A DNA stretch of 64,000 nucleotides, taken from the NCBI RefSeq assembly GCF_024171885.1, contig NZ_JAMTCP010000023.1, positions 39,410 to 103,409 of the forward strand, in the 5' to 3' direction. The stretch comes from Streptoalloteichus tenebrarius (lineage in GTDB: Bacteria; Actinomycetota; Actinomycetes; Mycobacteriales; Pseudonocardiaceae). The notes beneath the pieces were generated by a model. The model made no database searches and was not told the DNA's origin. It saw only the letters and a program-made list of their open reading frames with translations. Shown piece by piece: positions 27,135-36,931 of the stretch. Each line of letters opens with the position of its first letter. The stretch's first letter is position 1. Position numbers and translations under genes: made by a program.

Positions 27135-29774
27135 GTGACCGAGACCCTTCCGCAGCAGGCCCGTGCCGACCTCCCGCCCCAGTGGAACCCGGCGGAGGTA
27201 GAGGGCGAGCTCTACGAGCGGTGGGTCGAACGCGGCTACTTCACCGCCGACGCGAGCAGCGACAAGCCGCCGTACACGATCGTCATCCCGCCGCCCAACG
27301 TCACCGGCACCCTCCACATGGGGCACGCGCTGGACCACACCCTCATGGACTCGCTGACCCGGCGTCGCCGCATGCAGGGCTACGAGGTGCTGTGGCTGCC
27401 CGGCATGGACCACGCCGGCATCGCCACCCAGAACGTGGTGGAGCGGGAGCTGGCCAAGGAGGGCCGGTCCCGGCACGACCTGGGCCGGGAGGCGTTCGTC
27501 GAGCGCGTGTGGTCGTGGAAGGCCGAGTACGGCGGCCGCATCCTCGACCAGATGCGCCGGCTGGGCGACGGCGTCGACTGGAGCCGCGAGCGGTTCACGA
27601 TGGACGCGGGCCTGTCCCGCGCCGTCCAGACGATCTTCAAGCGGCTCTACGACGACGGCCTGATCTACCGCGCCGAGCGGATCATCAACTGGTGCCCGCG
27701 CTGCCGCACCGCGCTGTCGGACATCGAGGTGGAGCACAGCGAGGACGAGGGCGAGCTCGTCTCGATCCGCTACGGCGACGGCGAGAACGCGATCGTCGTG
27801 GCGACCACCCGCGCCGAGACGATGCTCGGCGACACCGCCGTCGCGGTGCACCCCGACGACGAGCGCTACCGGCACCTGGTCGGCACCGAGGTGGAGCTGC
27901 CGCTGACCGGCCGGCGCATCCCGATCGTGGCCGACGCGCACGTCGACCCGGAGTTCGGCACCGGCGCGGTCAAGGTGACCCCGGCGCACGACCCGAACGA
28001 CTTCGAGATCGGCCAGCGGCACGACCTGCCGTCGCTGACCGTGATGGACGAGCGGGGCAACATCACCGTCCACGGCCCGTTCGAGGGCCTCGACCGGTTC
28101 GAGGCACGCCCCGCGATCGTGGCCGCCCTGCGCCAGCAGGGCCGGATCGTCGCCGAGAAGCGCCCCTACCTGCACTCGGTGGGCCACTGCTCCCGGTGCG
28201 ACACCGTGGTCGAGCCCCGGCTGTCCATGCAGTGGTGGGTCAAGGTCGAGCCGCTGGCGAAGGCCGCCGGCGACGCCGTGCGCGACGGCCGCACCACGAT
28301 CCACCCGCCGGAGCTGGCCAAGCGGTACTTCGACTGGGTCGACGACATGCACGACTGGTGCATCTCGCGGCAGCTCTGGTGGGGCCACCGCATCCCGGTC
28401 TGGTACGGGCCGAACGACGAGGTCGTCTGCGTGGGGCCCGACGAGCAGCCGCCCTCGGGCGAGGGCTGGCGGCAGGACCCCGACGTGCTGGACACCTGGT
28501 TCTCGTCGGGCCTGTGGCCGTTCTCCACGCTGGGCTGGCCGGAGCGCACCGAGGACCTCGACCGGTTCTACCCGACCAGCGTGCTGGTCACCGGCTACGA
28601 CATCCTGTTCTTCTGGGTCGCCCGGATGATGTTGTTCGGCCTGTACGCCATGGACGGGCGGCAGCCGTTCGACAACGTCTTCCTGCACGGCCTGATCCGC
28701 GACGCCCAGGGCAAGAAGATGTCCAAGTCGCGGGGCAACGTGATCGACCCGCTCGACTGGCTGGACCGCTACGGCGCGGACGCGCTGCGCTTCACCCTGG
28801 CCCGCGGCGCCAACCCCGGCTCGGACATGGCGCTGGCCGAGGAGTGGGCCGCCGGCTCCCGCAACTTCTGCACGAAGCTGTGGAACGCCAGCCGGTTCGC
28901 GATGATGAACGGCGCCACCGTGGAGCGCGAGGTCCCCGCGCGCGACCGGCTCACCGACGCCGACCGGTGGATCCTGGACCGGCTCGACGCCACCGTCGCC
29001 GAGGTCGACGAGCTGTTCGAGGGCTTCCAGTTCGCCAAGCTCTGCGACGCGCTCTACCACTTCACGTGGGACGAGTTCTGCGACTGGTACGTGGAGCTGG
29101 CCAAGGTCCAGATCGCCGAGGGCGGCGACCGGGCCGAGGCCACCAGGGCCGTGCTCGGTCGGGTGCTCGACGTGCTGCTGCGCCTGCTCCACCCGGTGAT
29201 CCCGTTCGTCACCGAGGTCCTGTGGACGACGCTGACCGGGCGGGAGTCGCTGGTCGTGGCCGAGTGGCCGACCCCGGCCGGGACGGCGGCCGACGCGGAC
29301 GCCGACGCCGCCCGCCGGGTCGCCGGCGCGCAGAAGCTGATCACCGAGATCCGGCGGTTCCGCTCCGACCAGGGCCTCAAGCCCGGCCAGCGGGTGGCCG
29401 CGCGGCTGGTTGGCCTGGCCGAGGCCGAGCAGGCCGGGCACGAGGCCGCCGTCAGGGCCCTGGCCAGGCTGGACGCCCCGGTCGACGGCTTCACGGCCTC
29501 GGCCTCGCTGGAGGTCGGCCTCCCCGGCGGCACCGTCCAGGTCGAGCTGGACCTGTCCGGCGCGATCGACGTGGCGGCCGAGCGCAAGCGGCTGGCCAAG
29601 GACCTCGCCGCCGCCGAGAAGGAGCTGGCCGGCTGCGAGGCCAAGCTGGGCAACCCGAAGTTCACCGACAAGGCTCCGGCCGAGGTGGTGGCCAAGATCA
29701 GGAGCCGGCGGGAGTCCGCCCTGGCCGACATCGAGCGGCTCCGGGCGCGGCTGGCCGCCCTTCCGGAGGGCTGA
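27135..29774 (+). CDS. valS: valyl-tRNA synthetase
   Basis: 879 residues from GTG 27135. Class Ia synthetase: HIGH motif as HMGH (61-64) after [14 protein letters not shown] at 528-532 (KKMSKSRGN). The editing (CP1) domain, about 200-340, contains [17 protein letters not shown]. The anticodon-binding helical domain follows after about 600, and the C-terminal 70 residues form the ValRS coiled-coil arm ([20 protein letters not shown]). It charges tRNA-Val with valine. folC begins 5 bases after its stop, as in M. tuberculosis (Rv2448c-Rv2447c). Confidence 0.97.
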   Translation: MTETLPQQARADLPPQWNPAEVEGELYERWVERGYFTADASSDKPPYTIVIPPPNVTGTLHMGHALDHTLMDSLTRRRRMQGYEVLWLPGMDHAGIATQNVVERELAKEGRSRHDLGREAFVERVWSWKAEYGGRILDQMRRLGDGVDWSRERFTMDAGLSRAVQTIFKRLYDDGLIYRAERIINWCPRCRTALSDIEVEHSEDEGELVSIRYGDGENAIVVATTRAETMLGDTAVAVHPDDERYRHLVGTEVELPLTGRRIPIVADAHVDPEFGTGAVKVTPAHDPNDFEIGQRHDLPSLTVMDERGNITVHGPFEGLDRFEARPAIVAALRQQGRIVAEKRPYLHSVGHCSRCDTVVEPRLSMQWWVKVEPLAKAAGDAVRDGRTTIHPPELAKRYFDWVDDMHDWCISRQLWWGHRIPVWYGPNDEVVCVGPDEQPPSGEGWRQDPDVLDTWFSSGLWPFSTLGWPERTEDLDRFYPTSVLVTGYDILFFWVARMMLFGLYAMDGRQPFDNVFLHGLIRDAQGKKMSKSRGNVIDPLDWLDRYGADALRFTLARGANPGSDMALAEEWAAGSRNFCTKLWNASRFAMMNGATVEREVPARDRLTDADRWILDRLDATVAEVDELFEGFQFAKLCDALYHFTWDEFCDWYVELAKVQIAEGGDRAEATRAVLGRVLDVLLRLLHPVIPFVTEVLWTTLTGRESLVVAEWPTPAGTAADADADAARRVAGAQKLITEIRRFRSDQGLKPGQRVAARLVGLAEAEQAGHEAAVRALARLDAPVDGFTASASLEVGLPGGTVQVELDLSGAIDVAAERKRLAKDLAAAEKELAGCEAKLGNPKFTDKAPAEVVAKIRSRRESALADIERLRARLAALPEG

Positions 29775-29779
29775 GCGCC

Positions 29780-31147
29780 ATGGCGAAGGTGGACCAGGAG
29801 GCGTTGGCGGAGCTGCGCGCCGTCGAGGCCGAGCTGGACCAGCGGTGGCCGGAGACCAGGATCGCGCCGTCGCTGGACCGAATCCGCCTGCTCACCGAGG
29901 TGCTGGGCGACCCGCAGCGCAACTACCCCGTGCTGCACGTCGCCGGCACCAACGGCAAGACGTCGACCTCTCGGATGATCGACGCGTTGCTCACCAGAGT
30001 CGGGCTGCGGACCGGGCGGTACACCAGCCCGCACCTCCAGCTCGCCACCGAGCGGATCAACGTCGACAACCAGCCGATCAGCCCCCAGCGGTACGTCGAG
30101 GTCTACCGGGACATCGAGCCCTACGTGCGGATGGTCGACGAGCGCGGCGACGTGCCGATGAGCAAGTTCGAGGTGCTCACCGGCATGGCCTTCGCCGCGT
30201 TCGCCGACGCGCCGGTGGAGGCGGCGGTGGTCGAGGTGGGCCTGGGCGGCACCTGGGACGCCACCAACGTCGCCGACGGCAGGATCGCCGTGGTCTGCCC
30301 GGTCGGCATCGACCACGTCGAGTACCTCGGGCCGGACATCGCCAGCATCGCCGCCGAGAAGGCCGGGATCATCAAGCCCGACTCGGTGGCGGTGCTGGCG
30401 GCGCAGGAGCCCGAGGCGGCGCGGGTGCTGCTGGAGCGCTGCGCCGAGGTGGGCGCCACCGTCGCCCGCGAGGGCATGGAGTTCGGGGTCCTGGACCGCC
30501 GGCTCGCCGTCGGCGGGCAGATGCTGCGGTTGCAGGGGCTCGGCGGCGTCTACGACGAGGTCTTCGTGCCGCTGCACGGCGAGCACCAGGGCCGCAACGC
30601 GGCGCTCGCGCTCGCCGCCGTGGAGGCGTTCTTCGGCGCCGGCGAGGGGCGACAGCTCGACGTCGACGCGGTGCGCGACGCGTTCGCCTCGGTCCAGTCG
30701 CCGGGCCGGATGGAGCGCGTGCGCAACGCGCCCACCGTGCTGGTCGACGCGGCGCACAACCCGCACGGCGCCCGCGCGCTGGCCGCGGCGCTGAGCGGCG
30801 AGTTCGCGTTCCGCCGGCTCGTGGCCGTCGTCGGGGTGATGGGCGACAAGGACGCCCGCGGCATCCTGGAGGCGCTGGAGCCGGTGGTCACCGAGGTGGT
30901 GCTCACCAGGAACTCCTCGCCGCGCTCCATGGACCCGGACGACCTCGCGGTGCTGGCGCGGGAGATCTTCTCCGACGACCGGATCGTCGTGGAGACCCGC
31001 CTCGACGACGCGATCGAGACCGCCGTGGGCCTGGCCGAGGAGACCGAGGACCCGGACGAGCCGATCTCCGGCGCCGGCGTCGTCGTGACCGGGTCGGTGG
31101 TGACGGCGGGGGAGGCCCGCGCGTTGTTCGGCAAGGAACCGGCGTGA
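29780..31147 (+). CDS. folC: dihydrofolate synthase/folylpolyglutamate synthase
   Basis: 455 residues from ATG 29780 with GGAGGG in the end of valS. Mur-ligase fold: P-loop HVAGTNGKTST (53-63), TSPHLQLATERINV, the Mg2+-binding region VVEVGLGGTWDATN, and the omega-loop region IAAEKAGIIKP with the Lys that is carbamoylated in the family. C-terminal glutamate ligase domain with VLVDAAHNPHGARAL. It adds glutamate to dihydropteroate and further glutamates to folates in the cytoplasm. Confidence 0.96.
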   Translation: MAKVDQEALAELRAVEAELDQRWPETRIAPSLDRIRLLTEVLGDPQRNYPVLHVAGTNGKTSTSRMIDALLTRVGLRTGRYTSPHLQLATERINVDNQPISPQRYVEVYRDIEPYVRMVDERGDVPMSKFEVLTGMAFAAFADAPVEAAVVEVGLGGTWDATNVADGRIAVVCPVGIDHVEYLGPDIASIAAEKAGIIKPDSVAVLAAQEPEAARVLLERCAEVGATVAREGMEFGVLDRRLAVGGQMLRLQGLGGVYDEVFVPLHGEHQGRNAALALAAVEAFFGAGEGRQLDVDAVRDAFASVQSPGRMERVRNAPTVLVDAAHNPHGARALAAALSGEFAFRRLVAVVGVMGDKDARGILEALEPVVTEVVLTRNSSPRSMDPDDLAVLAREIFSDDRIVVETRLDDAIETAVGLAEETEDPDEPISGAGVVVTGSVVTAGEARALFGKEPA

Positions 31148-31163
31148 GCGGGGAGGCCCCGAG

Positions 31164-31553
31164 GTGACCGAGCAGTCCGCGCCCCAGCCGCCGGCGAGGG
31201 ACCCGTGGAAGGGGCTGCGCGGCGTCATGGCCGGCACCCTGGTCATGGAGGCCATCGTCGTGGGCCTGGCGCTGCCGGTGGTGCACCGCTTCGGCGGCGG
31301 GCTGTCGTCCACCAACGGCGTGCTCGTCGTCGGCCTGGCCGTGGCGATGGTGCTGGCCAGCGGCTTCGTCGGCCGGTCGTGGGGCCTCGGGCTCGCGTTG
31401 GCGCTCCAGGCGCTGATGGTGCTCACGTTCTTCATCTCGCCGGCGTTGGGCGCGCTCGGCGTGCTGTTCGCGCTGGTGTGGGCGTGCATCCTCTGGCTGC
31501 GCCGCGACGTGGCGCGGCGGCTGTCCCAGGGGACATCCCCCGGCCCCCGCTGA
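31164..31553 (+). CDS. DUF4233 membrane protein
   Basis: 129 residues from GTG 31164, 16 bases after folC. The conserved opening DPWKGLRGVMAGTLVMEAIV is typical of DUF4233. Four hydrophobic segments are seen (about 20-42, 50-70, 72-92 and 96-112), ending in a basic tail. M. tuberculosis Rv2446c occupies the same place after folC. Role unknown. Confidence 0.88.
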   Translation: MTEQSAPQPPARDPWKGLRGVMAGTLVMEAIVVGLALPVVHRFGGGLSSTNGVLVVGLAVAMVLASGFVGRSWGLGLALALQALMVLTFFISPALGALGVLFALVWACILWLRRDVARRLSQGTSPGPR

Positions 31554-31577
31554 CCAGCCCCGCTGACCGGCCCGCCC

Positions 31578-32624
31578 TCAGAACGGGGGCGGCGCCGGCT
31601 GGTCGCGGAAGCGGGCCGAGACGATGAGCGTGATCGCCACGCCGAGGACGGCGTAGATGGCGAGCACCCACAGCGGCAGGGCCAGCGCGGCCCCGTCGAA
31701 GTAGGCGACGTTGCGGGTGGCGCTGGTGCCCGCGCCCGTCGGCAGGTACGGGCCGATGACCCGCCAGAAGGTGGGCAGCAGGGCCTGCGGGAAGGGCCCT
31801 CCCGAGCTGGGGTTGCCGAGCACGACGAAGAACAGGATCGCCACGCCGATGCCGACCAGTCCGGCGAGGACCTGGAGCGCCATTGTCGCCGCCGCGGTCG
31901 CGAAGACGATGAGCGCGCCCAACGCCCACAGGCCGACCAGGCTGTCCGGCAACGCGTCGAGCATCGGGCCGACGATGAGCGCGCCGCCGAGCCCGGAGAC
32001 GATCGCGTAGAGCGCCAGCGCCAGCAGGCGGATCACGGCGCGGCTGGGGTTGGCGGGGCGGGTCCCGCTGCTGAGCCCGAGGATCGCCGCCACCAGGTAG
32101 CCGCCGACGATCCAGCCCACGACCAGGTAGAACGCGGACAGGCCGCGGCCGTCGCCCGAGGCGACGGGTTTGACGTCGGAGACGGTGAGCCGGCGCCCCT
32201 GCTCGGTGTAGACGCGGCCGACGATGCCGCCGACGGCGTCGGCGAGCGCCGGACCGCCGGCCCCGGTCACCAGCAGCCGGTCGCTGTCCTTGTCCGGCTC
32301 GATCACCAGCGCCGCGTCGACCTCCCTGCGGTCGATCTGACGCCGGGCCGCGCTCTCGTCCAGCACGCTGCGCGCGTCCAGTGGCTCGTCGGGCAGCCCG
32401 TTCAGGCGGCCGACGAGGTCGACCGCGTTCTGTGGCGGGGCGACGACCGCGAGCGGGATGTGGTGCGGCTGCGGGTGATGCAACGCCCCGACGTAGGACA
32501 CGATGAACGACAGTTGCAGCAGGAGGACCCCGACCACGAGCAGGACGGCGCGCAGGGTGACCGCGTCGCGCAGCCGTCGGCCCAGTGCGATCGGAGCCGT
32601 TGGCGGCTCGTCCAGCTCCGTCAC
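31578..32624 (-). CDS. YhgE/Pip-like (DUF3533-type) membrane protein
   Basis: 348 residues. GTG 32624 is chosen for GGGAGG 8 bases upstream. One N-terminal membrane segment (VLLVVGVLLLQLSFIVSYVG) is followed by an outer domain of about 130 residues (HIPLAVVAPPQNAVDLVGRL, REVDAALVI), then five membrane segments from about residue 165. This is the ABC-2/YhgE layout also used by DUF3533 proteins; no ATPase gene is adjacent. It is convergent with the valS-folC-DUF4233 operon and divergent from the phosphatase gene. Confidence 0.7.
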   Translation of the reverse strand: MTELDEPPTAPIALGRRLRDAVTLRAVLLVVGVLLLQLSFIVSYVGALHHPQPHHIPLAVVAPPQNAVDLVGRLNGLPDEPLDARSVLDESAARRQIDRREVDAALVIEPDKDSDRLLVTGAGGPALADAVGGIVGRVYTEQGRRLTVSDVKPVASGDGRGLSAFYLVVGWIVGGYLVAAILGLSSGTRPANPSRAVIRLLALALYAIVSGLGGALIVGPMLDALPDSLVGLWALGALIVFATAAATMALQVLAGLVGIGVAILFFVVLGNPSSGGPFPQALLPTFWRVIGPYLPTGAGTSATRNVAYFDGAALALPLWVLAIYAVLGVAITLIVSARFRDQPAPPPF

Positions 32625-32763
32625 GGGCACCACCTCCCGACCCCGGGATCGTCGGACGACCAGCGGGGACCGGCCAACCGACACGCATGCCCCGCCGGCC
32701 GGCTTCATGCGAAGGGGTGATTCGCGTTCATCTCGGCGTCGCCTGCCCGTCGTCGGGCCCGAC

Positions 32764-32769
32764 TAAGAA
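32764..32769 (+). promoter_or_regulatory. weak -10 box before phoD
   Basis: TAAGAA is followed by 7 bases and ATG 32777. The last base is not the expected T; no ribosome site is seen, so a leaderless start remains plausible. Confidence 0.35.
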
Positions 32770-32776
32770 CCCGGCT

Positions 32777-34342
32777 ATGGAGAACCCGCGTTCCCTCGAC
32801 CGTCGCTCCCTGCTGCGGGCCGGCGCCGTCGGCGCCGCCGCGCTCGCCGGCGGGCTGGTCGTCCCGTCCACCGCGCTGGCGGGCCCCGCCGCCGCCCCAG
32901 CCCTGGTGCGGGGCGACCGCCCCCGGCTGACCCACGGCGTGCAGTGCGGCGACGTCACCAGCGACGGCGCCCTGGTGTGGACCCGTGCGGACCGCCCGTC
33001 GCGCATGCTCGTCGACGTCTCGTTCGACCCGTCGTTCCGGGTCACGCGCACCTACCGGGGGCCGCTGCTCACGCCCGACACCGACGGCACGGGCAAGCTC
33101 CGGATCAACCACCTGCCGCCGGGGCGGCGCGTGCACTACCGGGTGCGCGCCGAGGACCTGGACGGCCGCGCCTGCGGCGAGCCGGTCGCCGGCAGCTTCC
33201 GCACCGCCCCGGTCGGCAGGGACGGGGTGCGGTTCGTGTGGTCGGGGGACATCGTCGGCCAGGGATGGGGCATCAACCCCGACCTCGGCGGGATGACCAT
33301 CTTCTCGGCGATGGCCGCCCGCCAACCCGACTTCTTCCTGTGCAGCGGGGACACCGTCTACGCCGACAGCCCGCTCGCCGAGACCGTCACCATGCCGGAC
33401 GGGCGACGCTGGCGGAACCTGGTCACCCCGGAGAAGTCCAAGGTGGCCGAGACGCTCGCCGAGTTCCGCGGCCAGTTCGCCTACAACCTGCTCGACGAGC
33501 ACTACCGCCGGTTCGCCGCCTCCGTGCCCCAAATCAACCAGTGGGACGACCACGAGGTCACCAACAACTGGTACCCGGGCGAGGTGCTCGCCGACGACCG
33601 GTACACGGAGAAGCGCGTCGACGTGCTCGCCGCCCGCGCGTTCCAGGCGTTCCACGAGTGGGTACCGCTGGACCCGAAGCGGGCCGTGGACGGGCGGGTG
33701 TACCGCAGCTTCCCGTTCGGTCGGCACGTCGAGGTCTTCGTGCTCGACATGCGGACCTACCGGGACGCCAACTCGCCGGGCACGGCCGGCCCCGAGCGAA
33801 TCCTCGGCGAGGCGCAGGCGCGGTGGCTGGTGGACGCGCTCAGGCGCAGCCACGCCACGTGGAAGGTGATCGCCGCCGACCTGCCCCTCGGCCTGGTGGT
33901 GCCGGACGGCACCGCGCAGGAGGGGATCGCCAACGGGCAACCGGGCGCGCCGGCGGGCCGGGAGGCCGAGATCGCCTGGGTGCTGCGGGAGATCGCCCGT
34001 CGCCGTGTCCGCAACGTCGTGTGGCTGACCGCTGACGTGCACTACACGGCCGCACACCACTACTCGCCCGACCGGGCGGCGGTCCGGGACTTCGACCCGT
34101 TCTGGGAGTTCGTGTCCGGGCCGCTGCACGCGGGGGCGTTCGGCCCGAACAAGCTCGACCCGACGTTCGGGCCCGAGGCGGTCTTCGTCCACGCGCCGCC
34201 CGCGGCGAACACGTCCCCGTGGGACGGCTTCCAGCACTTCGGCGAGGTCGAGGTGGACGGGCGCAGCGGCGACCTGACCGTGCACCTGCGTGACGCGAAG
34301 GGCGCCTCGCTCTGGTCGAAGACACTCCGGCCCCAGCGCTGA
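32777..34342 (+). CDS. phoD: PhoD-family alkaline phosphatase, Tat-exported
   Basis: 521 residues from ATG 32777. Twin-arginine signal LDRRSLLRAG and hydrophobic core to about residue 40. An N-terminal Fn3-like domain (about 50-145, GVQCGDVTSDGALVWTRADR) precedes the metallophosphatase core: SGDTVYAD (metal-binding Asp), QWDDHEVTNNW (DDHE motif), and LTADVHYTAA (metal-binding His). PhoD enzymes release phosphate from mono- and diesters, including wall teichoic acid, outside the membrane using Fe3+ and Ca2+. No PHO-box was identified upstream. Confidence 0.92.
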   Translation: MENPRSLDRRSLLRAGAVGAAALAGGLVVPSTALAGPAAAPALVRGDRPRLTHGVQCGDVTSDGALVWTRADRPSRMLVDVSFDPSFRVTRTYRGPLLTPDTDGTGKLRINHLPPGRRVHYRVRAEDLDGRACGEPVAGSFRTAPVGRDGVRFVWSGDIVGQGWGINPDLGGMTIFSAMAARQPDFFLCSGDTVYADSPLAETVTMPDGRRWRNLVTPEKSKVAETLAEFRGQFAYNLLDEHYRRFAASVPQINQWDDHEVTNNWYPGEVLADDRYTEKRVDVLAARAFQAFHEWVPLDPKRAVDGRVYRSFPFGRHVEVFVLDMRTYRDANSPGTAGPERILGEAQARWLVDALRRSHATWKVIAADLPLGLVVPDGTAQEGIANGQPGAPAGREAEIAWVLREIARRRVRNVVWLTADVHYTAAHHYSPDRAAVRDFDPFWEFVSGPLHAGAFGPNKLDPTFGPEAVFVHAPPAANTSPWDGFQHFGEVEVDGRSGDLTVHLRDAKGASLWSKTLRPQR

Positions 34343-34360
34343 CCGCCAGCGCTGACCGCT

Positions 34361-34396
34361 CCCCGGGCATGGCACCCTGACGAGCCACGCCCGGGG
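34361..34396 (+). terminator. hairpin after phoD
   Basis: CCCCGGGC pairs with GCCCGGGG, with an inner TGGC/GCCA pairing, 18 bases after the phoD stop. A CCAGCGCTGACCG unit is duplicated just before it. Confidence 0.6.
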
Positions 34397-34521
34397 ACGC
34401 CCGCGCCGTCCCCACCCCGCCGTCCGGCACACTCGGACGGGCGATGACGCCCGGAGCGCGATCGCCCCGGCGCGGAGCGTGCTGGTCCTGGTCCGGTGAC
34501 CTGGCCCACGCCCCGGCCGGA

Positions 34522-34527
34522 TACGCT
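34522..34527 (+). promoter_or_regulatory. candidate -10 box of ndk promoter
   Basis: TACGCT lies 45 bases before the ndk start; AAGGAG at about 34556 is the ribosome site. Confidence 0.5.
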
Positions 34528-34572
34528 TCGCGTGGTTTCTCGTACCACCCCTCACGAAGGAGTTAGGACCCC

Positions 34573-34983
34573 GTGACCGAGCGCACCCTGGTCCTGGTCA
34601 AGCCGGACGGCGTCAGCCGTGGCCTGGTCGGCGAGGTGATCTCCCGGATCGAGCGGAAGGGCCTGAAGCTGGTCGCGCTCGAACTCCGCGCCGTCGACCG
34701 CGGCCTGGCGGAGCAGCACTACGCCGAGCACGACGGCAAGCCGTTCTTCGAGTCCCTGCTGGAGTTCATCACCTCCGGCCCGGTGGTCGCGGCCGTCGTG
34801 GAGGGCCCGAGGGCCATCGCCGCGTTCCGGCAGCTCGCCGGCGGCACCGACCCGGTGGAGAAGGCCACCCCGGGCACCATCCGCGGCGACTTCGCGCTGG
34901 AGACCCAGTTCAACCTGGTGCACGGCTCGGACTCGGCCGACTCGGCCGCGCGCGAGATCAAGCTGTGGTTCCCCGACCTGTGA
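34573..34983 (+). CDS. ndk: nucleoside diphosphate kinase
   Basis: 136 residues from GTG 34573. [20 protein letters not shown] is the N-terminal strand with the nucleotide-binding Lys. The expected active-site block of the family (NxxHGSDS) is visible as [17 protein letters not shown], with His about 117 carrying the phosphate. [17 protein letters not shown] is conserved. It balances NTP pools at the expense of ATP. In M. tuberculosis ndk follows the folC/DUF4233 pair directly; here two accessory genes lie between. Confidence 0.97.
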   Translation: MTERTLVLVKPDGVSRGLVGEVISRIERKGLKLVALELRAVDRGLAEQHYAEHDGKPFFESLLEFITSGPVVAAVVEGPRAIAAFRQLAGGTDPVEKATPGTIRGDFALETQFNLVHGSDSADSAAREIKLWFPDL

Positions 34984-35015
34984 GCCGCTGAACTCGCCTT
35001 CCCGGGCGGAACCGC

Positions 35016-35055
35016 GTGAGGGCCGGGTGTCGCGTCGCCGACACCCGGCCCTCAC
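35016..35055 (+). terminator. hairpin terminator after ndk
   Basis: Perfect 17-bp stem GTGAGGGCCGGGTGTCG around a 6-base loop; no U-tract. Confidence 0.85.
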
Positions 35056-35122
35056 CCTGTCGGCGTCCTGCGGGGACTCGTGCGCGGGCCGAAATTCGCT
35101 CCGGAATGTCGGAGGAGCCGGA

Positions 35123-35128
35123 TACTGT
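35123..35128 (+). promoter_or_regulatory. -10 box of leaderless ABC exporter promoter
   Basis: TACTGT, 7 bases, then GTG 35136. The in-frame ATG at 35106 would lie upstream of the predicted transcription start. Confidence 0.5.
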
Positions 35129-35135
35129 CGCCTCT

Positions 35136-36068
35136 GTGATCCGGGACACGGCTCTGGTGCGCGCCAGCGGACTCGTGAAGCGCTTCGGCGACTTCGAGGC
35201 GGTCCGCGGCATCGACGTCGAGGTCCACAGGGGAGAGGCCTTCGGTTTCCTGGGACCCAACGGCGCCGGCAAGTCCTCGACCATGCGCATGATCGCCTGC
35301 GTGTCCCCGCGCACCTCCGGCGACCTGCGGGTGCTGGGCGGCGACCCGGACGTCGACGGGCCGCGCATCCGGGCCCGCATCGGCGTGGTCCCGCAACAGG
35401 ACAACCTCGACAACGAGCTGACCGTCCGGCAGAACCTGCACGTCTACGGCCGCTACTTCGGCCTGCCCCGCGCGCACGTGCGGGCCAGGGCCGAGGAGCT
35501 GCTCGACTTCGCCCAGCTCACCGAACGCGCCGACGACGAGGTCGAACCCCTCTCCGGCGGGATGAAACGCCGCCTGACCATCGCCCGCTCCCTGGTCAAC
35601 GACCCGGAGCTGCTGCTGCTCGACGAGCCGACGACCGGCCTGGACCCGCAGGCGCGACACCTGCTGTGGGACCGGCTGTTCCGGCTCAAGCAGAACGGCG
35701 TCACGCTCATCGTGACCACGCACTACATGGACGAGGCCGAGCAGCTCTGCGACCGCCTCGTCGTCATGGACGACGGTCGCGTCGTCGCCGAGGGCTCCCC
35801 CGCCGAGCTGATCCGCGCCCACGCCAGCCGCGAGGTCGTCGAACTGCGGTTCGCGCCCGGCCACCAGGAGCGGGCCGTGCCCGTCGCGCGGGAACTGGCC
35901 GAACGGGTCGAGGCCCTGCCCGACCGGCTCCTGCTCTACACCGGCGACGGCGAGGCCGCGCTCGCCGCCGCCCACCGGCGCGGCCTCCAGCCGGTGGCCA
36001 CCCTGGTGCGCCGCGGCACGCTGGAGGACGTCTTCCTCCACCTCACCGGACGCAGCCTGGTGGACTGA
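35136..36068 (+). CDS. ABC-2 exporter ATP-binding protein
   Basis: 310 residues from GTG 35136; ATG 35106 would add ten poorly conserved residues. Walker A GPNGAGKS, Q-loop VVPQQDNLDNELTV, signature LSGGMKRRL, Walker B LLLLDEPTTGLDPQ and H-loop TTHYMDEAEQL are intact. The QQDNLD-N-E-LTV Q-loop and the length match the NodI/DrrA-like drug and polysaccharide exporters. It is the first gene of a three-gene unit with two permeases. Confidence 0.93.
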   Translation: MIRDTALVRASGLVKRFGDFEAVRGIDVEVHRGEAFGFLGPNGAGKSSTMRMIACVSPRTSGDLRVLGGDPDVDGPRIRARIGVVPQQDNLDNELTVRQNLHVYGRYFGLPRAHVRARAEELLDFAQLTERADDEVEPLSGGMKRRLTIARSLVNDPELLLLDEPTTGLDPQARHLLWDRLFRLKQNGVTLIVTTHYMDEAEQLCDRLVVMDDGRVVAEGSPAELIRAHASREVVELRFAPGHQERAVPVARELAERVEALPDRLLLYTGDGEAALAAAHRRGLQPVATLVRRGTLEDVFLHLTGRSLVD

Positions 36069-36070
36069 CG

Positions 36071-36922
36071 ATGACCACCACGACCAGCGGCGTCGGCGCC
36101 ACCGCCCCACCCTCCGGCCAGGTCCCCGGCCCCGTCCGGGGGCCGCTGCTGGTGGTCGAGGGTCTGTGGACCTGGTACCGGCGACACTGGCGCTCCACCC
36201 TCGTCTCCAGCGTGCTCCAGCCCCTGCTCTACCTGGTCGCGATGGGCGTCGGCCTCGGCAGCTTCGTCGACGGCGGCGGCCGCGCGGCCCGCGCCGTGCC
36301 CGAACTCGCGACCGTCTCCTACCTCCAGTACATCGCCCCGGCGCTGCTCGTCGCCGCCGCGTTGCAGAACGCGACGGGGGAGGCCACCTACCCCGTGCTG
36401 TCCGGCTTCAAGTGGCAGAGGAACTACTGGGCGGTGGCCGCCACCCCGGTCACCCCGCACCAGCTCGCCCACGGCGCGCTCCTGTGGATCGCGATCCGGG
36501 TGGCCGTCTCCGGAGCCGCCTACCTGCTCGTCGCCGCCCTGTTCGGCGCGGTCGCCGGGGTCGGCGCGCTCGCCGCGCTGGCCGTCGCCGTCCTGACCGC
36601 CATGGCCTTCGCCGCGCCTCTGGCCGCGTTCTCCGCCTCGATCCGCTCCGAAGGACAGCCGTTCAACGTCGTCTTGCGGTTCGTGGTGCTGCCGATGACC
36701 CTGTTCGCGGGCACCTTCTTCCCCGTCGAGCAGCTCCCGGCGCTCGTGCGGCCCCTGGCCTGGATCGCCCCGCTGTGGCACGGCACCGAACTGGCGCGCG
36801 GGGCGGTGGTCGGCGAGGTCTCGGCCGCCGCCGCGACGGGCCACGTCGGCTACCTGGTGTCGTTGCTGGTCGGCGGCGTGCTGCTGACCCGGTGGCGGTT
36901 CCGAGTCCGGCTGACGGCGTGA
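36071..36922 (+). CDS. ABC-2 type permease (first)
   Basis: 283 residues from ATG 36071, two bases after the ATPase gene. An N-terminal cytoplasmic helix (WTWYRRHWRSTLVSSVLQPL) leads into six hydrophobic segments. The NodJ-like signature region FNVVLRFVVLPMTLFAGTFF followed by PVEQLP is seen near residue 200. Probably forms a heterodimer with the next product. Confidence 0.88.
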   Translation: MTTTTSGVGATAPPSGQVPGPVRGPLLVVEGLWTWYRRHWRSTLVSSVLQPLLYLVAMGVGLGSFVDGGGRAARAVPELATVSYLQYIAPALLVAAALQNATGEATYPVLSGFKWQRNYWAVAATPVTPHQLAHGALLWIAIRVAVSGAAYLLVAALFGAVAGVGALAALAVAVLTAMAFAAPLAAFSASIRSEGQPFNVVLRFVVLPMTLFAGTFFPVEQLPALVRPLAWIAPLWHGTELARGAVVGEVSAAAATGHVGYLVSLLVGGVLLTRWRFRVRLTA

Positions 36923-36931
36923 GGGGGAGCG

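Noticed and set aside
26979..29441. Long open frames opposite and in another frame of valS
   Set aside because: ValRS motifs are intact on the plus strand; the others are composition artefacts of high GC.
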